From contig NZ_LR131147.1 of assembly GCF_900626285.1 (NCBI RefSeq), positions 1,540,724-1,580,656 of the forward strand: a stretch of DNA of 39,933 nt. Direction: 5' to 3'. The DNA is from Intestinimonas massiliensis (ex Afouda et al. 2020) (GTDB lineage Bacteria; Bacillota; Clostridia; Oscillospirales; Oscillospiraceae). The notes below the pieces were generated by a model. It did no database searches, had not been told where the DNA came from, and was given only the letters and a program-made list of their open reading frames with translations. Shown here piece by piece: positions 32,611-39,933 of this stretch. A program made the translations under genes and the position numbers. Each line of letters starts with the position of its first letter. The stretch's first letter is position 1.

Positions 32611-33450
32611 ATGGATAAGACCATCATCACCGTAGCTACCACTGGCGCATGGCCCACCAAGGCCAACAACCCCAACGTGCCTATGACCCCCGAGGAGATC
32701 GCCGAGGACGTCTATGCCTGCTGGAAGGCCGGCGCTGCCGTCGCCCACCTGCACATGCGTGACGACGAGGGCAAGGGCACCATGGACAAGGCCCGTTTTG
32801 CCAAGACCGTGGAGCTGCTGCGTACCAATCACCCCGACTGCGACATCATCCTGAACATGACCACCTCCGGCGACCTGAACGCCACCGATGAGACCCGTCA
32901 GGCCCACCTGAAGGAGCTGCGCCCCGAGATGGGCTCCTATGACTGCGGCTCCATGAACTGGCTGCACACCTCCCTGTTCCTGAACCCCCCCAAGTTCCTG
33001 GAGGAGCTGGGCCAGAATATGCAGGCCTGGGGCGTGAAGCCCGAGATCGAGGCCTTTGACCCCGGCATGATCGCCAACGCTCAGTACTACCTGAAGAAGG
33101 GCGTGCTGAAGGCTCCCCTGCACTTCCAGTTCTGCATGGGCTGCGCCAACGGCATCCCCGGCACCATGAAGAACCTGGTGTTCATGAAGGAGACCATGGA
33201 GTCCCTGTGCCCCGGCTCCACCTGGAGCTGCTTCGGCGTGGGTCACTCCGCCATGACCATGCTGTACGGCGCTGTGGCTCTGGGCGGCCACGTCCGTGTG
33301 GGTATGGAGGACAACGTCATGTACTCCAAGGGCGTGCTGGCTGAGAGCAACGTCCAGTTCGTGGAGCGCGCCCGCCGCGTGATCGAGGAGTTCGGCAAGA
33401 AGGTCGCCACCCCCGACGAGGCCCGTGAGATCCTGAGCCTGAAGAAGTAA
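32611..33450 (+). CDS. Beta-keto acid cleavage enzyme (BKACE family)
   Basis: A 279-residue TIM-barrel enzyme, ATG preceded by AAAAAGGAGATGCGTTTCAA. The family reaction is beta-keto acid plus acetyl-CoA to acetoacetate plus an acyl-CoA. Zinc ligands His46 and His48 (HLHMRD) and Glu233 (VGMEDN) are present, and the start TTGAWPTKANNPNVPMTPEE aligns with Kce, the lysine-fermentation enzyme. At the position of Kce Glu14, which by my memory of its structure contacts the substrate amine, this protein has Trp14. The neighbours lack the lysine pathway genes. So a non-amino beta-keto acid is the likely substrate. First gene of the sigma-54 operon. Confidence 0.9.
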   Translation: MDKTIITVATTGAWPTKANNPNVPMTPEEIAEDVYACWKAGAAVAHLHMRDDEGKGTMDKARFAKTVELLRTNHPDCDIILNMTTSGDLNATDETRQAHLKELRPEMGSYDCGSMNWLHTSLFLNPPKFLEELGQNMQAWGVKPEIEAFDPGMIANAQYYLKKGVLKAPLHFQFCMGCANGIPGTMKNLVFMKETMESLCPGSTWSCFGVGHSAMTMLYGAVALGGHVRVGMEDNVMYSKGVLAESNVQFVERARRVIEEFGKKVATPDEAREILSLKK

Positions 33451-33466
33451 GGGGAGGAAGAGAATC

Positions 33467-34405
33467 ATGAAGACCACTCAGAATATCAAGAATATCCTGA
33501 TCTGCGGCGCCGGCATGATGGGCAAGAACATCGGCTACGTGTTCGCCTCCAACCCCAACTTCAAGGTGGGTATGTACGACCTGTACCCCACCGATGTGGA
33601 GGCCGGTATCCGCACCAACACCAAGCAGCTGCTGGAGAAGGGCGTCATCACCGAGGATGAGCTGAACGACCGGCTCTCCCGGATCTCCTTCACCACCGAC
33701 ATCGACAGCGACATCGTCAAGAACGCCGACTTCGTCATCGAGGCCGTGTTCGAGGACATGAAGATCAAGCGTGAGACCTTCGCCAAGCTGGAGGCCCGCT
33801 GCGCTGAGGACACCATCTTCTGCACCAACTCCTCCGTCATGAGCCCCAGCGAGATCTCCGCCGAGCTGAAGCACCGTGAGCGCTTCGTGGGTACTCACTT
33901 CTGGAACCCCGGCCACCTGATCCCTCTGGTGGAGGTGGTCAAGTCCGACGCCTCCTCCGAGGAGACCGCTCAGACCGTGATGGAAGTCCTGCGCTCCGTG
34001 GGCAAGAAGCCCGTGCTGTGCAAGAAGGACGTCCCCGGCTTCATCGCCAACCGGATGCAGCACGCCCTGTGGCGTGAGGCCATCTCCATTGTGGAGCACG
34101 GCATCGCCGATGCCGCCACCGTGGACGAGGCTGTGAAGTACTCCTTCGGTCTCCGTCTGCCCCAGCTGGGCCCCATGGAGAACGCCGACATGGTGGGTAC
34201 CGACCTGACCTACAACATCCACGACTACATCCTCCAGGATCTGGAGGATTCCCACACTCCTTCCCCCCTGCTCAAGCAGCTGCGTGACGAGGGCAAGATC
34301 GGCTTCAAGACCGGCGAGGGCTTCCAGAAGTGGACTCCCGAGCAGGTGGCCAAGTCCAACGCCGACCTGAACGAGTACCTCATCCGTATGCTCTACGGCA
34401 AATAA
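33467..34405 (+). CDS. 3-hydroxyacyl-CoA / 3-hydroxyacid dehydrogenase family protein
   Basis: A 312-residue NAD-linked dehydrogenase. The Rossmann motif is GAGMMG near residue 14. The catalytic block reads THFWNPGHLIPLVEVV, and the C-terminal domain has KDVPGFIANRMQHALWRE. The PLVEVV form of the catalytic block is shared with carnitine dehydrogenases and lambda-crystallin-type enzymes acting on free acids, as well as with acyl-CoA enzymes. Placed directly after a BKACE gene (16 bp), it would oxidise a 3-hydroxy acid to the 3-keto acid that the BKACE enzyme splits. The CoA or free acid form of the substrate is not settled by sequence. Confidence 0.85.
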   Translation: MKTTQNIKNILICGAGMMGKNIGYVFASNPNFKVGMYDLYPTDVEAGIRTNTKQLLEKGVITEDELNDRLSRISFTTDIDSDIVKNADFVIEAVFEDMKIKRETFAKLEARCAEDTIFCTNSSVMSPSEISAELKHRERFVGTHFWNPGHLIPLVEVVKSDASSEETAQTVMEVLRSVGKKPVLCKKDVPGFIANRMQHALWREAISIVEHGIADAATVDEAVKYSFGLRLPQLGPMENADMVGTDLTYNIHDYILQDLEDSHTPSPLLKQLRDEGKIGFKTGEGFQKWTPEQVAKSNADLNEYLIRMLYGK

Positions 34406-34477
34406 TTTCCCCGCGCTTTCCGTTCCGTGGGAACGAAAACATATATGAGAGAAGTTTGAGAGAAAGGAAGCGATCCT

Positions 34478-35872
34478 ATGTCCCAGCAACCTCAGACGAA
34501 GCGTCTGAAGGGAACTCCTCTGTGGAACCTGAGCAAGAAGTTCAACTTCGCCGCGGAGAAGATCATTCCCGATTCCTTTGTATTCTGCGTCATCCTGATG
34601 ATCCTGGTGTTCGTCCTGTCCCTGTTCATCGGCAAGGGCCCCGTGGAGCTCCTGCAGGCCTGGTGGGGCGGCCTGAGCAGCCAGTTCACCCTGGCCTTCC
34701 AGATGGGCATCATGGTCTGCGTGTGCGCCACCTGCGCCCGCAGCCCCCAGGTCACCAAGCTGCTGAATGCCATGGCCAGCCATGTGCATAACCGCTACAC
34801 CGCCATCATCATCATGATGATCTTCGGCTATGTGACCTCCATGATCAACTACGCCTTCTGCACCATCGTCACCCCCATCCTGTCCATGCAGCTGGCCAAG
34901 CGGGTCAAGGGCCTGCACTTCCCCATGATGGTGGCCGGCGGCTATACCTGCATGATCCTGGGCCAGTGCCTTGGGCCCTCCGCCACTCTGTACTCCAACC
35001 TGGCTACCGAGGGCAGCTCCTACGCCGAGATCGTGGGCCACACCATGACGGTACTGGAGACCTGCTACAATCCCCCCAATGTGATCCTGTTCTTCGTGCT
35101 GGCCATCGCCTTCATCCTGATCGTGCTGTTCACCCAGCCCGGTGAGGACGAGCTCATTGAGCTGCGGGATGTGGCCACCCAGGCCGACGTGGTCCCCAAC
35201 GACTACAAGATCACCGAGAAGGCCACTACCTTTGCTCAGCGGATGAACACCTGCAAGCCCGTCATGTGGATCGTGGGCGTCTTCATCTTCGCCAACATCA
35301 TTTACGACTTCGCCACCAAGGGCTTCTTCGGCGCCCTGAACATGAACCTGGTTATCTTCCTGTTCGTGGGCATCAACTGCTTCCTGTTCCCCCAGCCCAG
35401 CGCCTGGATCACCGCTCACGCCGACTCCATGCACCTGGCTACCGACATCATCATGCAGTTCCCCTTCTACGGCGCCATCATGGGCATGATGTACATCGAG
35501 GGCGGCCTGGGCTCCGTGCTGATCAGCGCCATTACTTCCGTGGCTACTGCTCACACCCTGCCCATCTTCACCTTCCTGTCCGCCTGCCTGGTCAACTGCT
35601 TCATCCCCTCTCAGGGCGGTCAGTTCACCGTTCAGGGTCCTCTGATTGTGCAGACCGTGCAGAACATCCAGGGTGCCGACCTGGCTACCTGCCTGAACGC
35701 TTTCGTGCTGGGCGACGAGTGCACCAACCTGCTGCAGCCTCTGTATGTCATCCCCGCTCTGTCCGTGGTTGGCATGAAGCTGAAGGATGTGTGGGGCTTC
35801 ATGGCCTTCATCTGTGTGTTCTGGATCATCATCACCTGCTTGGGCCTGTATTTCATCCCCCTGTTTATCTGA
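34478..35872 (+). CDS. AtoE-type short-chain fatty acid transporter
   Basis: A 464-residue membrane protein of the AtoE/TIGR00366 family, with about 11-12 helices and the conserved FIPSQGGQFTVQGPLIVQ segment and QCLGPSATLYSNLA. ATG preceded by GAGAGAAAGGAAGCGATCCT. AtoE carries short-chain fatty acids such as acetoacetate or butyrate. Following the cleavage enzyme and dehydrogenase in the same operon, it probably imports the substrate or exports a product. The 72-bp gap before it has no promoter or terminator that I can see. The terminator at 35899 ends the operon. Confidence 0.88.
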   Translation: MSQQPQTKRLKGTPLWNLSKKFNFAAEKIIPDSFVFCVILMILVFVLSLFIGKGPVELLQAWWGGLSSQFTLAFQMGIMVCVCATCARSPQVTKLLNAMASHVHNRYTAIIIMMIFGYVTSMINYAFCTIVTPILSMQLAKRVKGLHFPMMVAGGYTCMILGQCLGPSATLYSNLATEGSSYAEIVGHTMTVLETCYNPPNVILFFVLAIAFILIVLFTQPGEDELIELRDVATQADVVPNDYKITEKATTFAQRMNTCKPVMWIVGVFIFANIIYDFATKGFFGALNMNLVIFLFVGINCFLFPQPSAWITAHADSMHLATDIIMQFPFYGAIMGMMYIEGGLGSVLISAITSVATAHTLPIFTFLSACLVNCFIPSQGGQFTVQGPLIVQTVQNIQGADLATCLNAFVLGDECTNLLQPLYVIPALSVVGMKLKDVWGFMAFICVFWIIITCLGLYFIPLFI

Positions 35873-35898
35873 CACCCTTTTGTTCCCTATTTCCCATA

Positions 35899-35943
35899 AA
35901 AGACGAGGTCCGCTGTGGATTCCACAGCGGACCTCGTCTTTCT
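35899..35943. terminator. Bidirectional terminator between transporter and feoB
   Basis: A 20-bp exact stem (arms 35899-35918 and 35922-35941, loop ATT) with AAAA and TTTC flanks, between convergent genes. Confidence 0.85.
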
Positions 35944-35946
35944 TGT

Positions 35947-38031
35947 TCATACCAGATGGAGCAGCCGGGCGGCCGTTGCCACACAGAAGCACAGGGCCAT
36001 CCCCACCCCCGTGGGCAGCAGGATCCCCAGCAGGGTCCATCTGACGCTGCCGCTCTCCTTGGCAATGGAAATGCAGGTGGTGGAACAGGGCCAGTGGAAC
36101 AGGGAGAACAGCAGGGTACACACCGCCGTCAGCCAGGTCCAGCCGTGGTCCGTCAGCAGCTGATGGAGGGCCCCCAGCCCCTCCATCTCCTGAATGGTGC
36201 CGGTGGAGAGGTAGGCCATGATGGCGATGGGAATGACGATCTCATTGGCGGGAAAGCCCAGAATAAAGGCCGCCAGAATCACCCCGTCCAGCCCCAGCAG
36301 CCGGGCAAAGGGATCCAGAAATCCGGTGACGTGATCCAGCACGCTCAGCTCCCCCACCGTCACATTGGCGCACAGCCAGATCACCAGTCCCGCCGGGGCG
36401 GCCACCGCCGCCGCCCGGCCCAGCACGAAAATGGTGCGGTCCAGGATGGAGCGGAGAATGACCTGCCCCACTCTGGGACGCCGGTAGGGGGGCAGCTCCA
36501 GGGTAAAGGAGGAGGGCACCCCCTTGAGAACGGTGGCAGAGAGCAGGCGGGAAATCTGGAAGGTGGCCAGCACCCCCAGCAGAATGACCCCCGTCAGCAG
36601 CAGGGCGGCGGACAATCCCGCCCACGCGCCTCCCTCCGCCCCCACAAAAAACATGGTGATGACGGCAATGAGGGTGGGGAACCGGCCGTTACAGGGCACA
36701 AAGCTGTTGGTGAGGATGGCGATGAGCCGCTCCCGGGGGGAGTCGATGATCCGGCAGCCCACCACCCCCGCGGCGTTGCAGCCGAAACCCATGCACATGG
36801 TCAGGGCCTGCTTGCCGCAGGCCCTGGCCTTCTGGAAGGCGTGGTCCAGCAGGAAGGCCACCCGGGGCAGGTAGCCGAAATCCTCCAGCAGGGTGAACAG
36901 GGGGAAGAAGATGGCCATGGGGGGCAGCATGACGCTGATCACCCAGGCCAGCACCCGGTATACCCCCAGCACCAGGGCCCCGTGGAGCCACGCCGGGGCT
37001 CCCAGCCATACAAACAGCTCGCTCAAGCGGTCCTGGACCCAGAACAGGGCGCCGGACAGCAGGGCCGAGGGATAGTTGGCCCCCTGGATGGTGAGCCAAA
37101 GCACCCCCGCCAGCAGCAGGATCATCAGGGGCACGGCGGTGGCCCGATGGGTCAGGAGCCGGTCCAGCCGCCGGTCCCGGTCCTCCACCGGGTCCCGCCG
37201 GGCGGTCACCGCCGCCCGGGCCGCCCCTCTGGCCGCTTCCAGCAGAGCGGATACCAGCACGCCGTTGAGCTCCGCCGGGTCCAGCCCCTGGTGGGCCAGC
37301 GCCTCCCGGGCCTCAATTACCGCCCTCCATACCTCGTTGTCCTTTCTGGGGTCCCAGTCCAGGGCGGCGGACAGGGCGTCCAGCAGGGAGCCGTCCCCCT
37401 CCAGCAGCCGCAGCGCCGTCCAGCGGGCAGGCAGCCGCCCTTTCAGCCTCCGTCCCAGCAGAGGCGTCAGGGTGGCCACGGCAAACTCCACCGGCGGCGG
37501 ATAGCGCACCGCCAGGGGCTTCGGCGGCTTTTCCAGCACCGATTCCACCTGGTCCAGCAGCTGGTCCAACCCTTGTCCCCGTCCGGCGCAGGTCCCCACC
37601 GCCGGCACCCCCAGCCGGCGGGACAGCTCCTCCAGATCCACCCGGACCCCCTTGCGCTCCGCCTCATCCAGCAGGTTGACGCACACCACAGTGCGGGGCT
37701 GGAGCTCCAGCACCTGGAGGACCAGGTTCAGGTTGCGCTCCAGGCAGGTGGCGTCGCATACCACCACCGCTCCGTCTGCTCCGCCGAAGCAGAAAAAGTC
37801 CCGGGCCACCTCCTCTTCCGGCGAATGGGCCATCAGAGAATAAGTACCGGGCAGGTCCACCAGCACATAGTCCATCCCCCTGTGCCGGCACCGCCCCCGG
37901 GCAGTAGCCACCGTCTTGCCCGGCCAGTTTCCCGTGTGCTGATGCAGGCCTGTCAGGGCATTGAACACGGTGGATTTGCCCACGTTGGGATTGCCTGCCA
38001 GGGCAATCACCCGTTCCCGGTCTAGTTCCAC
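35947..38031 (-). CDS. feoB: Ferrous iron transport protein B
   Basis: A 694-residue protein with GTG start at 38031, chosen because GGGAGG lies six bases upstream and the first residues (MELDRERVIALAGNPNVGKST) reach the G1 box at the usual distance; a longer start overlaps feoA by 49 bases. The GTPase has G1 GNPNVGKS (13-20), G3 DLPGTYS (59-65) and G4 NLLD (119-122). The C-terminal half has the GATE/Nramp-like helices: FGCNAAGVVGCRII, CNGRFPTLIAVI and FPANEIVIPIAIM. It imports Fe2+. It overlaps feoA by 10 bp. There is no FeoC. Confidence 0.95.
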   Translation of the reverse strand: MELDRERVIALAGNPNVGKSTVFNALTGLHQHTGNWPGKTVATARGRCRHRGMDYVLVDLPGTYSLMAHSPEEEVARDFFCFGGADGAVVVCDATCLERNLNLVLQVLELQPRTVVCVNLLDEAERKGVRVDLEELSRRLGVPAVGTCAGRGQGLDQLLDQVESVLEKPPKPLAVRYPPPVEFAVATLTPLLGRRLKGRLPARWTALRLLEGDGSLLDALSAALDWDPRKDNEVWRAVIEAREALAHQGLDPAELNGVLVSALLEAARGAARAAVTARRDPVEDRDRRLDRLLTHRATAVPLMILLLAGVLWLTIQGANYPSALLSGALFWVQDRLSELFVWLGAPAWLHGALVLGVYRVLAWVISVMLPPMAIFFPLFTLLEDFGYLPRVAFLLDHAFQKARACGKQALTMCMGFGCNAAGVVGCRIIDSPRERLIAILTNSFVPCNGRFPTLIAVITMFFVGAEGGAWAGLSAALLLTGVILLGVLATFQISRLLSATVLKGVPSSFTLELPPYRRPRVGQVILRSILDRTIFVLGRAAAVAAPAGLVIWLCANVTVGELSVLDHVTGFLDPFARLLGLDGVILAAFILGFPANEIVIPIAIMAYLSTGTIQEMEGLGALHQLLTDHGWTWLTAVCTLLFSLFHWPCSTTCISIAKESGSVRWTLLGILLPTGVGMALCFCVATAARLLHLV

Positions 38032-38264
38032 GGCCCGCCTCCCAGCCGGACCTCCGCCGCGTCCCTGCACCGGATTGCGATGACCGCCCCCCGGATCAGA
38101 TAGGCCGCCGGATCTCCGGCAGGACTGACCGCTGTGCAGGTGACGGTGGTGCCGGGTACCAGGCCCAGATCAAACAGCCGCCGGCGCATGGCGCTCTCAC
38201 CCTCCACGCCGGCCACCACACCGCTCTCTCCCACCCGGAGGGTGTTGAGAAAACCACTGTTCAT
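38022..38264 (-). CDS. feoA: FeoA-like regulator of FeoB
   Basis: An 80-residue SH3-like protein: TLRVGESGVVAGVEGESAMRRRLFDLG and LVPGTTVTC, with the basic MRRRLFDLGLVPG region typical of FeoA. ATG at 38264 follows AAGGAGATGGATCTGAT. FeoA modulates the FeoB GTPase. First gene of feoAB. Its promoter in the 116-bp divergent region was not clear; the inverted repeat at 38364-38380 is a possible operator. Confidence 0.92.
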   Translation of the reverse strand: MNSGFLNTLRVGESGVVAGVEGESAMRRRLFDLGLVPGTTVTCTAVSPAGDPAAYLIRGAVIAIRCRDAAEVRLGGGPWN

Positions 38265-38363
38265 ATCAGATCCATCTCCTTGTCAGAGGTATGGGAAGTT
38301 TCTTTTCCGCACCACATCCTATGGCTGTTCCTGTCCAACGGTGCGCAAAAAATTCGTTATTCC

Positions 38364-38404
38364 GTCAATTGTGTATTGACTAACATTTTTGATTGCTTTA
38401 GAAT
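38364..38404 (+). promoter_or_regulatory. Promoter of the MATE gene overlapping an inverted repeat
   Basis: TTGACT (38376-38381) and TAGAAT (38399-38404) are 17 bases apart. The -35 overlaps the exact inverted repeat GTCAAT-TGTGT-ATTGAC (38364-38380), a good operator candidate shared with the divergent feoAB. Confidence 0.6.
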
Positions 38405-38434
38405 AGGAAGTTGCTCAAATGGATCCGATTGCGG

Positions 38435-38461
38435 CCGCAGCAGTATGCTGCGGTTCTATTT
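38435..38461 (+). terminator. Hairpin in the MATE leader, possible attenuator
   Basis: CCGCAGCA-GTA-TGCTGCGG (38435-38453) is an 8-bp exact stem followed by TTCTATTTT, between the promoter and the ATG at 38480. It could act as an attenuator or ribosome-site control. The T tract is interrupted. Confidence 0.45.
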
Positions 38462-38479
38462 TGTATCAGGAGGCAGTTC

Positions 38480-39702
38480 ATGTCACAAGTAAGCGAGAAC
38501 AAAATGGGGACCATGCCGATCAAAAAACTGGTCCTCTCCATGTCCCTTCCCATGATGATCTCCATGCTGGTCCAGGCCCTCTACAATGTGGTGGACAGCT
38601 ATTTCGTGGCCAAGGTCAGCGAGGACGCCCTCACGGCTGTTGGTATGGCTTTCCCGTTCCAGAACCTGATGATCGCCGTTTCGGTGGGCACCGGCGTAGG
38701 CGTCAACGCCCTGCTCTCCCGCAGCCTGGGCGCCAGAGATCAGGAGACCGCCAACCGCTCGGCGGAAAACGGCGTGCTGCTGGCGATCCTCAGCTCCCTG
38801 GTATTCATGGCGGTGGCCCTGCTGTTTGCCCGGCCTTTCTTCGAGCTGCAGAAGGCCACGCCGGAGATCGCCCAGCAGGGCGCGGCCTATCTGCGCATCT
38901 GCGGCGGTCTGTCCTTCGGCATCTTCCTGGAGGTCATGTTCGAGCGGCTGCTCCAGTCCACAGGCCGCACCTTTTATACCATGATCACCCAGGGCGTAGG
39001 CGCCGTCATCAACATCATCATGGATCCGGTGCTCATTTTCGGTGTGGGTCCCTTCCCCCGGATGGGAGTTGCGGGTGCCGCCGCCGCCACCGTGCTGGGA
39101 CAGATCGTGGCCGCCATCCTGGCCGTGATCTTCAACATCACCCGCAACCACGACATCCAGCCCACCCTGAAGGGGTTCCGGCCCAACGGACATATCATCC
39201 GGCAGATCTACAGCGTGGGCATCCCCACCATCGTACTCAACTCCATCAGCTCCATCATGACCTTCGGCATGAACCTGATCCTCATCTCCTTCTCCTCCAC
39301 GGCGGTGGCGGTGTTCAACGTCTACTTCAAGCTCCAGAGCTTCGTGTTCATGCCGGTGTTCGGTCTGAACAACGGGCTGGTGCCCATCGTCTCCTATAAC
39401 TACGGCGCCCGGAAGAAAAAGCGGCTTATCGACGCCGTCCGGTTCGGCTCCCTGCTGGCGGTGGGCATCATGCTGGTGGGACTGGCTATCATCCAGCTCT
39501 TCCCCGCCCCCATTCTGGGCATCTTCGAGGCCTCGGCCGATATGCTGCGCATCGGCGTGCCCGCCCTGCGCATCATCAGCCTGTGCTTTGTGTTCGCCGG
39601 CTTCAACGTGATCTGCTCCTCCACCTTCCAGGCTCTGGGCAACGGCGTGCTGAGCATGATCATCTCCATCGTCCGGCAGCTGGTGGTGCTGCTCCCCGCC
39701 GC
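38480..39702 (+). CDS. MATE-family multidrug efflux transporter (cut off at the C-terminus)
   Basis: ATG at 38480 (MSQVSENKMGTMP) follows AGGAGGCAGTTC. About 407 residues of a MATE transporter remain: MISMLVQALYNVVDSYFVAK, AFPFQNLMIAVSVGTGVGVN, DPVLIFGVGPFPRMGVAGAA, and LNNGLVPIVSYNYGARKKKR. A complete protein is about 450 residues, so the last helices are missing. The frame stays open but turns into an ABC-permease sequence at about 39703, so the truncation is at a chimeric junction. Family transporters use Na+ or H+ to export drugs and other cationic compounds. Confidence 0.85.
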
Positions 39703-39797
39703 CATCGACCGGGTAGCCGATGTGGAGCAGGAGATCAAGTCCATGGGCTATGCCACAGAATCCATGGAGAGCATCCGCAAACCCATGGAGAAGGAGG
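39703..39797 (+). other. Fragment of an ABC transporter permease (MacB/FtsX type)
   Basis: Read in the MATE frame, this about 95-bp piece gives VADVEQEIKSMGY and SMESIRKPMEKEAR, a well-known segment just before the first cytoplasmic loop of MacB/FtsX-type permeases. Nothing before or after it belongs to such a gene. It is a foreign insert at a chimeric join. Confidence 0.65.
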
Positions 39798-39933
39798 CCC
39801 GGACGATCACGTCCCGCACACCCTGCCGGGTGATGCCGTAGTTCTCCGCGATCTCCGCCAGAGACAGGTCCTCATTGTAATAAAGGTCGTAGAACTCCTT
39901 CTGTCGGTCGGTCAGCATGTCGCCGTAGAAATC
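39798..39933 (-). CDS. YlxM-like DNA-binding protein fragment
   Basis: On the minus strand the window end reads DFYGDMLTDRQKEFYDLYYN and EDLSLAEIAENYGITRQGVRDVIV, the YlxM/sigma-70-region-4-like helix-turn-helix, a protein usually encoded next to ffh in the signal-recognition-particle operon. The sequence before the window end is missing, and after VIVRAS it changes to unrelated residues, so the fragment is truncated on both sides. The join with the permease fragment lies near 39795-39800. Confidence 0.75.

Noticed and set aside
32611..35872. Operon read as the lysine-to-butyrate fermentation pathway
   Set aside because: Only one gene is Kce-like and its amine-contact residue is changed. Kdd, KamA, KamDE and Kal are absent from the window.
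38421..38438. Adjacent BamHI and NotI sites read as vector sequence
   Set aside because: GGATCC and GCGGCCGC do occur, but the promoter, hairpin and gene flow through them, and no vector sequence is seen nearby.
1..39933. CRISPR array, insertion sequence or rRNA
   Set aside because: No evenly spaced exact repeats, no transposase and no rRNA signature were found.

Overview
The window looks like a chromosomal contig from a GC-rich anaerobic member of the Clostridia, most like the gut Oscillospiraceae (Flavonifractor / Pseudoflavonifractor / Lawsonibacter type). The reasons are GC-rich genes with Firmicutes-style AGGAGG ribosome binding sites, a WalRK-YycHI operon, a MecA-like adaptor, a stand-alone smpB-ssrA locus, a VanG-type D-Ala-D-Ser cluster, S-layer-homology and dockerin-like surface proteins, FeoAB, and a sigma-54 regulator next to beta-keto acid cleavage genes. 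This placement is inference from gene content; there is no rRNA or other strong taxonomic marker here.

Both ends are not trustworthy genome. Bases 1-150 are unlike the rest, and 116-150 align to the Nextera read-1 transposon adapter. At the right end a MATE gene breaks off near 39702, runs in frame into about 95 bp of an ABC permease, and then into an antisense piece of a ylxM-like gene.

Layout. (1) 151-4080, minus: vanR-vanS-(hairpin)-vanG-vanXY plus a cut-off hexapeptide acetyltransferase, a D-Ala-D-Ser peptidoglycan remodelling (glycopeptide resistance type) cluster. (2) 4131-13503, minus: a surface operon reading Crp-like regulator, stalk protein with a cohesin-like fold and copper-amine-oxidase-N repeats, dockerin protein, and a 1655-residue SLH protein with many Ig-like domains; a secreted transglutaminase-like protein follows. 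(3) 13556-15823, minus: an unexplained structured segment, tmRNA, cyclophilin, SmpB and a MecA-like adaptor, together a ribosome-rescue and proteolysis neighbourhood. (4) 16000-21327, plus: Nudix hydrolase and WalR-WalK-YycH-YycI cell-wall control. (5) 21331-22921, minus: NYN/LOTUS RNA-binding nuclease-like protein and a nucleotidyltransferase. (6) 23029-24667, plus: CstA with a possible cre-like element at its start site. (7) 24677-30664, minus: amidohydrolase, HtrA protease with its two-component system, CDF metal exporter, with a candidate small RNA on the plus strand between amidohydrolase and htrA. (8) 30767-35943, plus: a PAS/AAA+ sigma-54 activator, three GGTGA-N6-TCACC inverted repeats, a perfect -24/-12 promoter, and the operon it should drive (beta-keto acid cleavage enzyme, hydroxyacid/hydroxyacyl dehydrogenase, AtoE-type short-chain fatty acid transporter). 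(9) 35947-38264, minus: FeoB and FeoA, divergent from the broken MATE gene.

The most promising biology is region 8: a self-contained module that would import a short 3-hydroxy or 3-keto acid, oxidise it and cleave it with acetyl-CoA. Its cleavage enzyme lacks the glutamate used for the amino substrate of lysine fermentation, so the substrate is probably something else. Second is the cohesin/dockerin/SLH surface operon of region 2.
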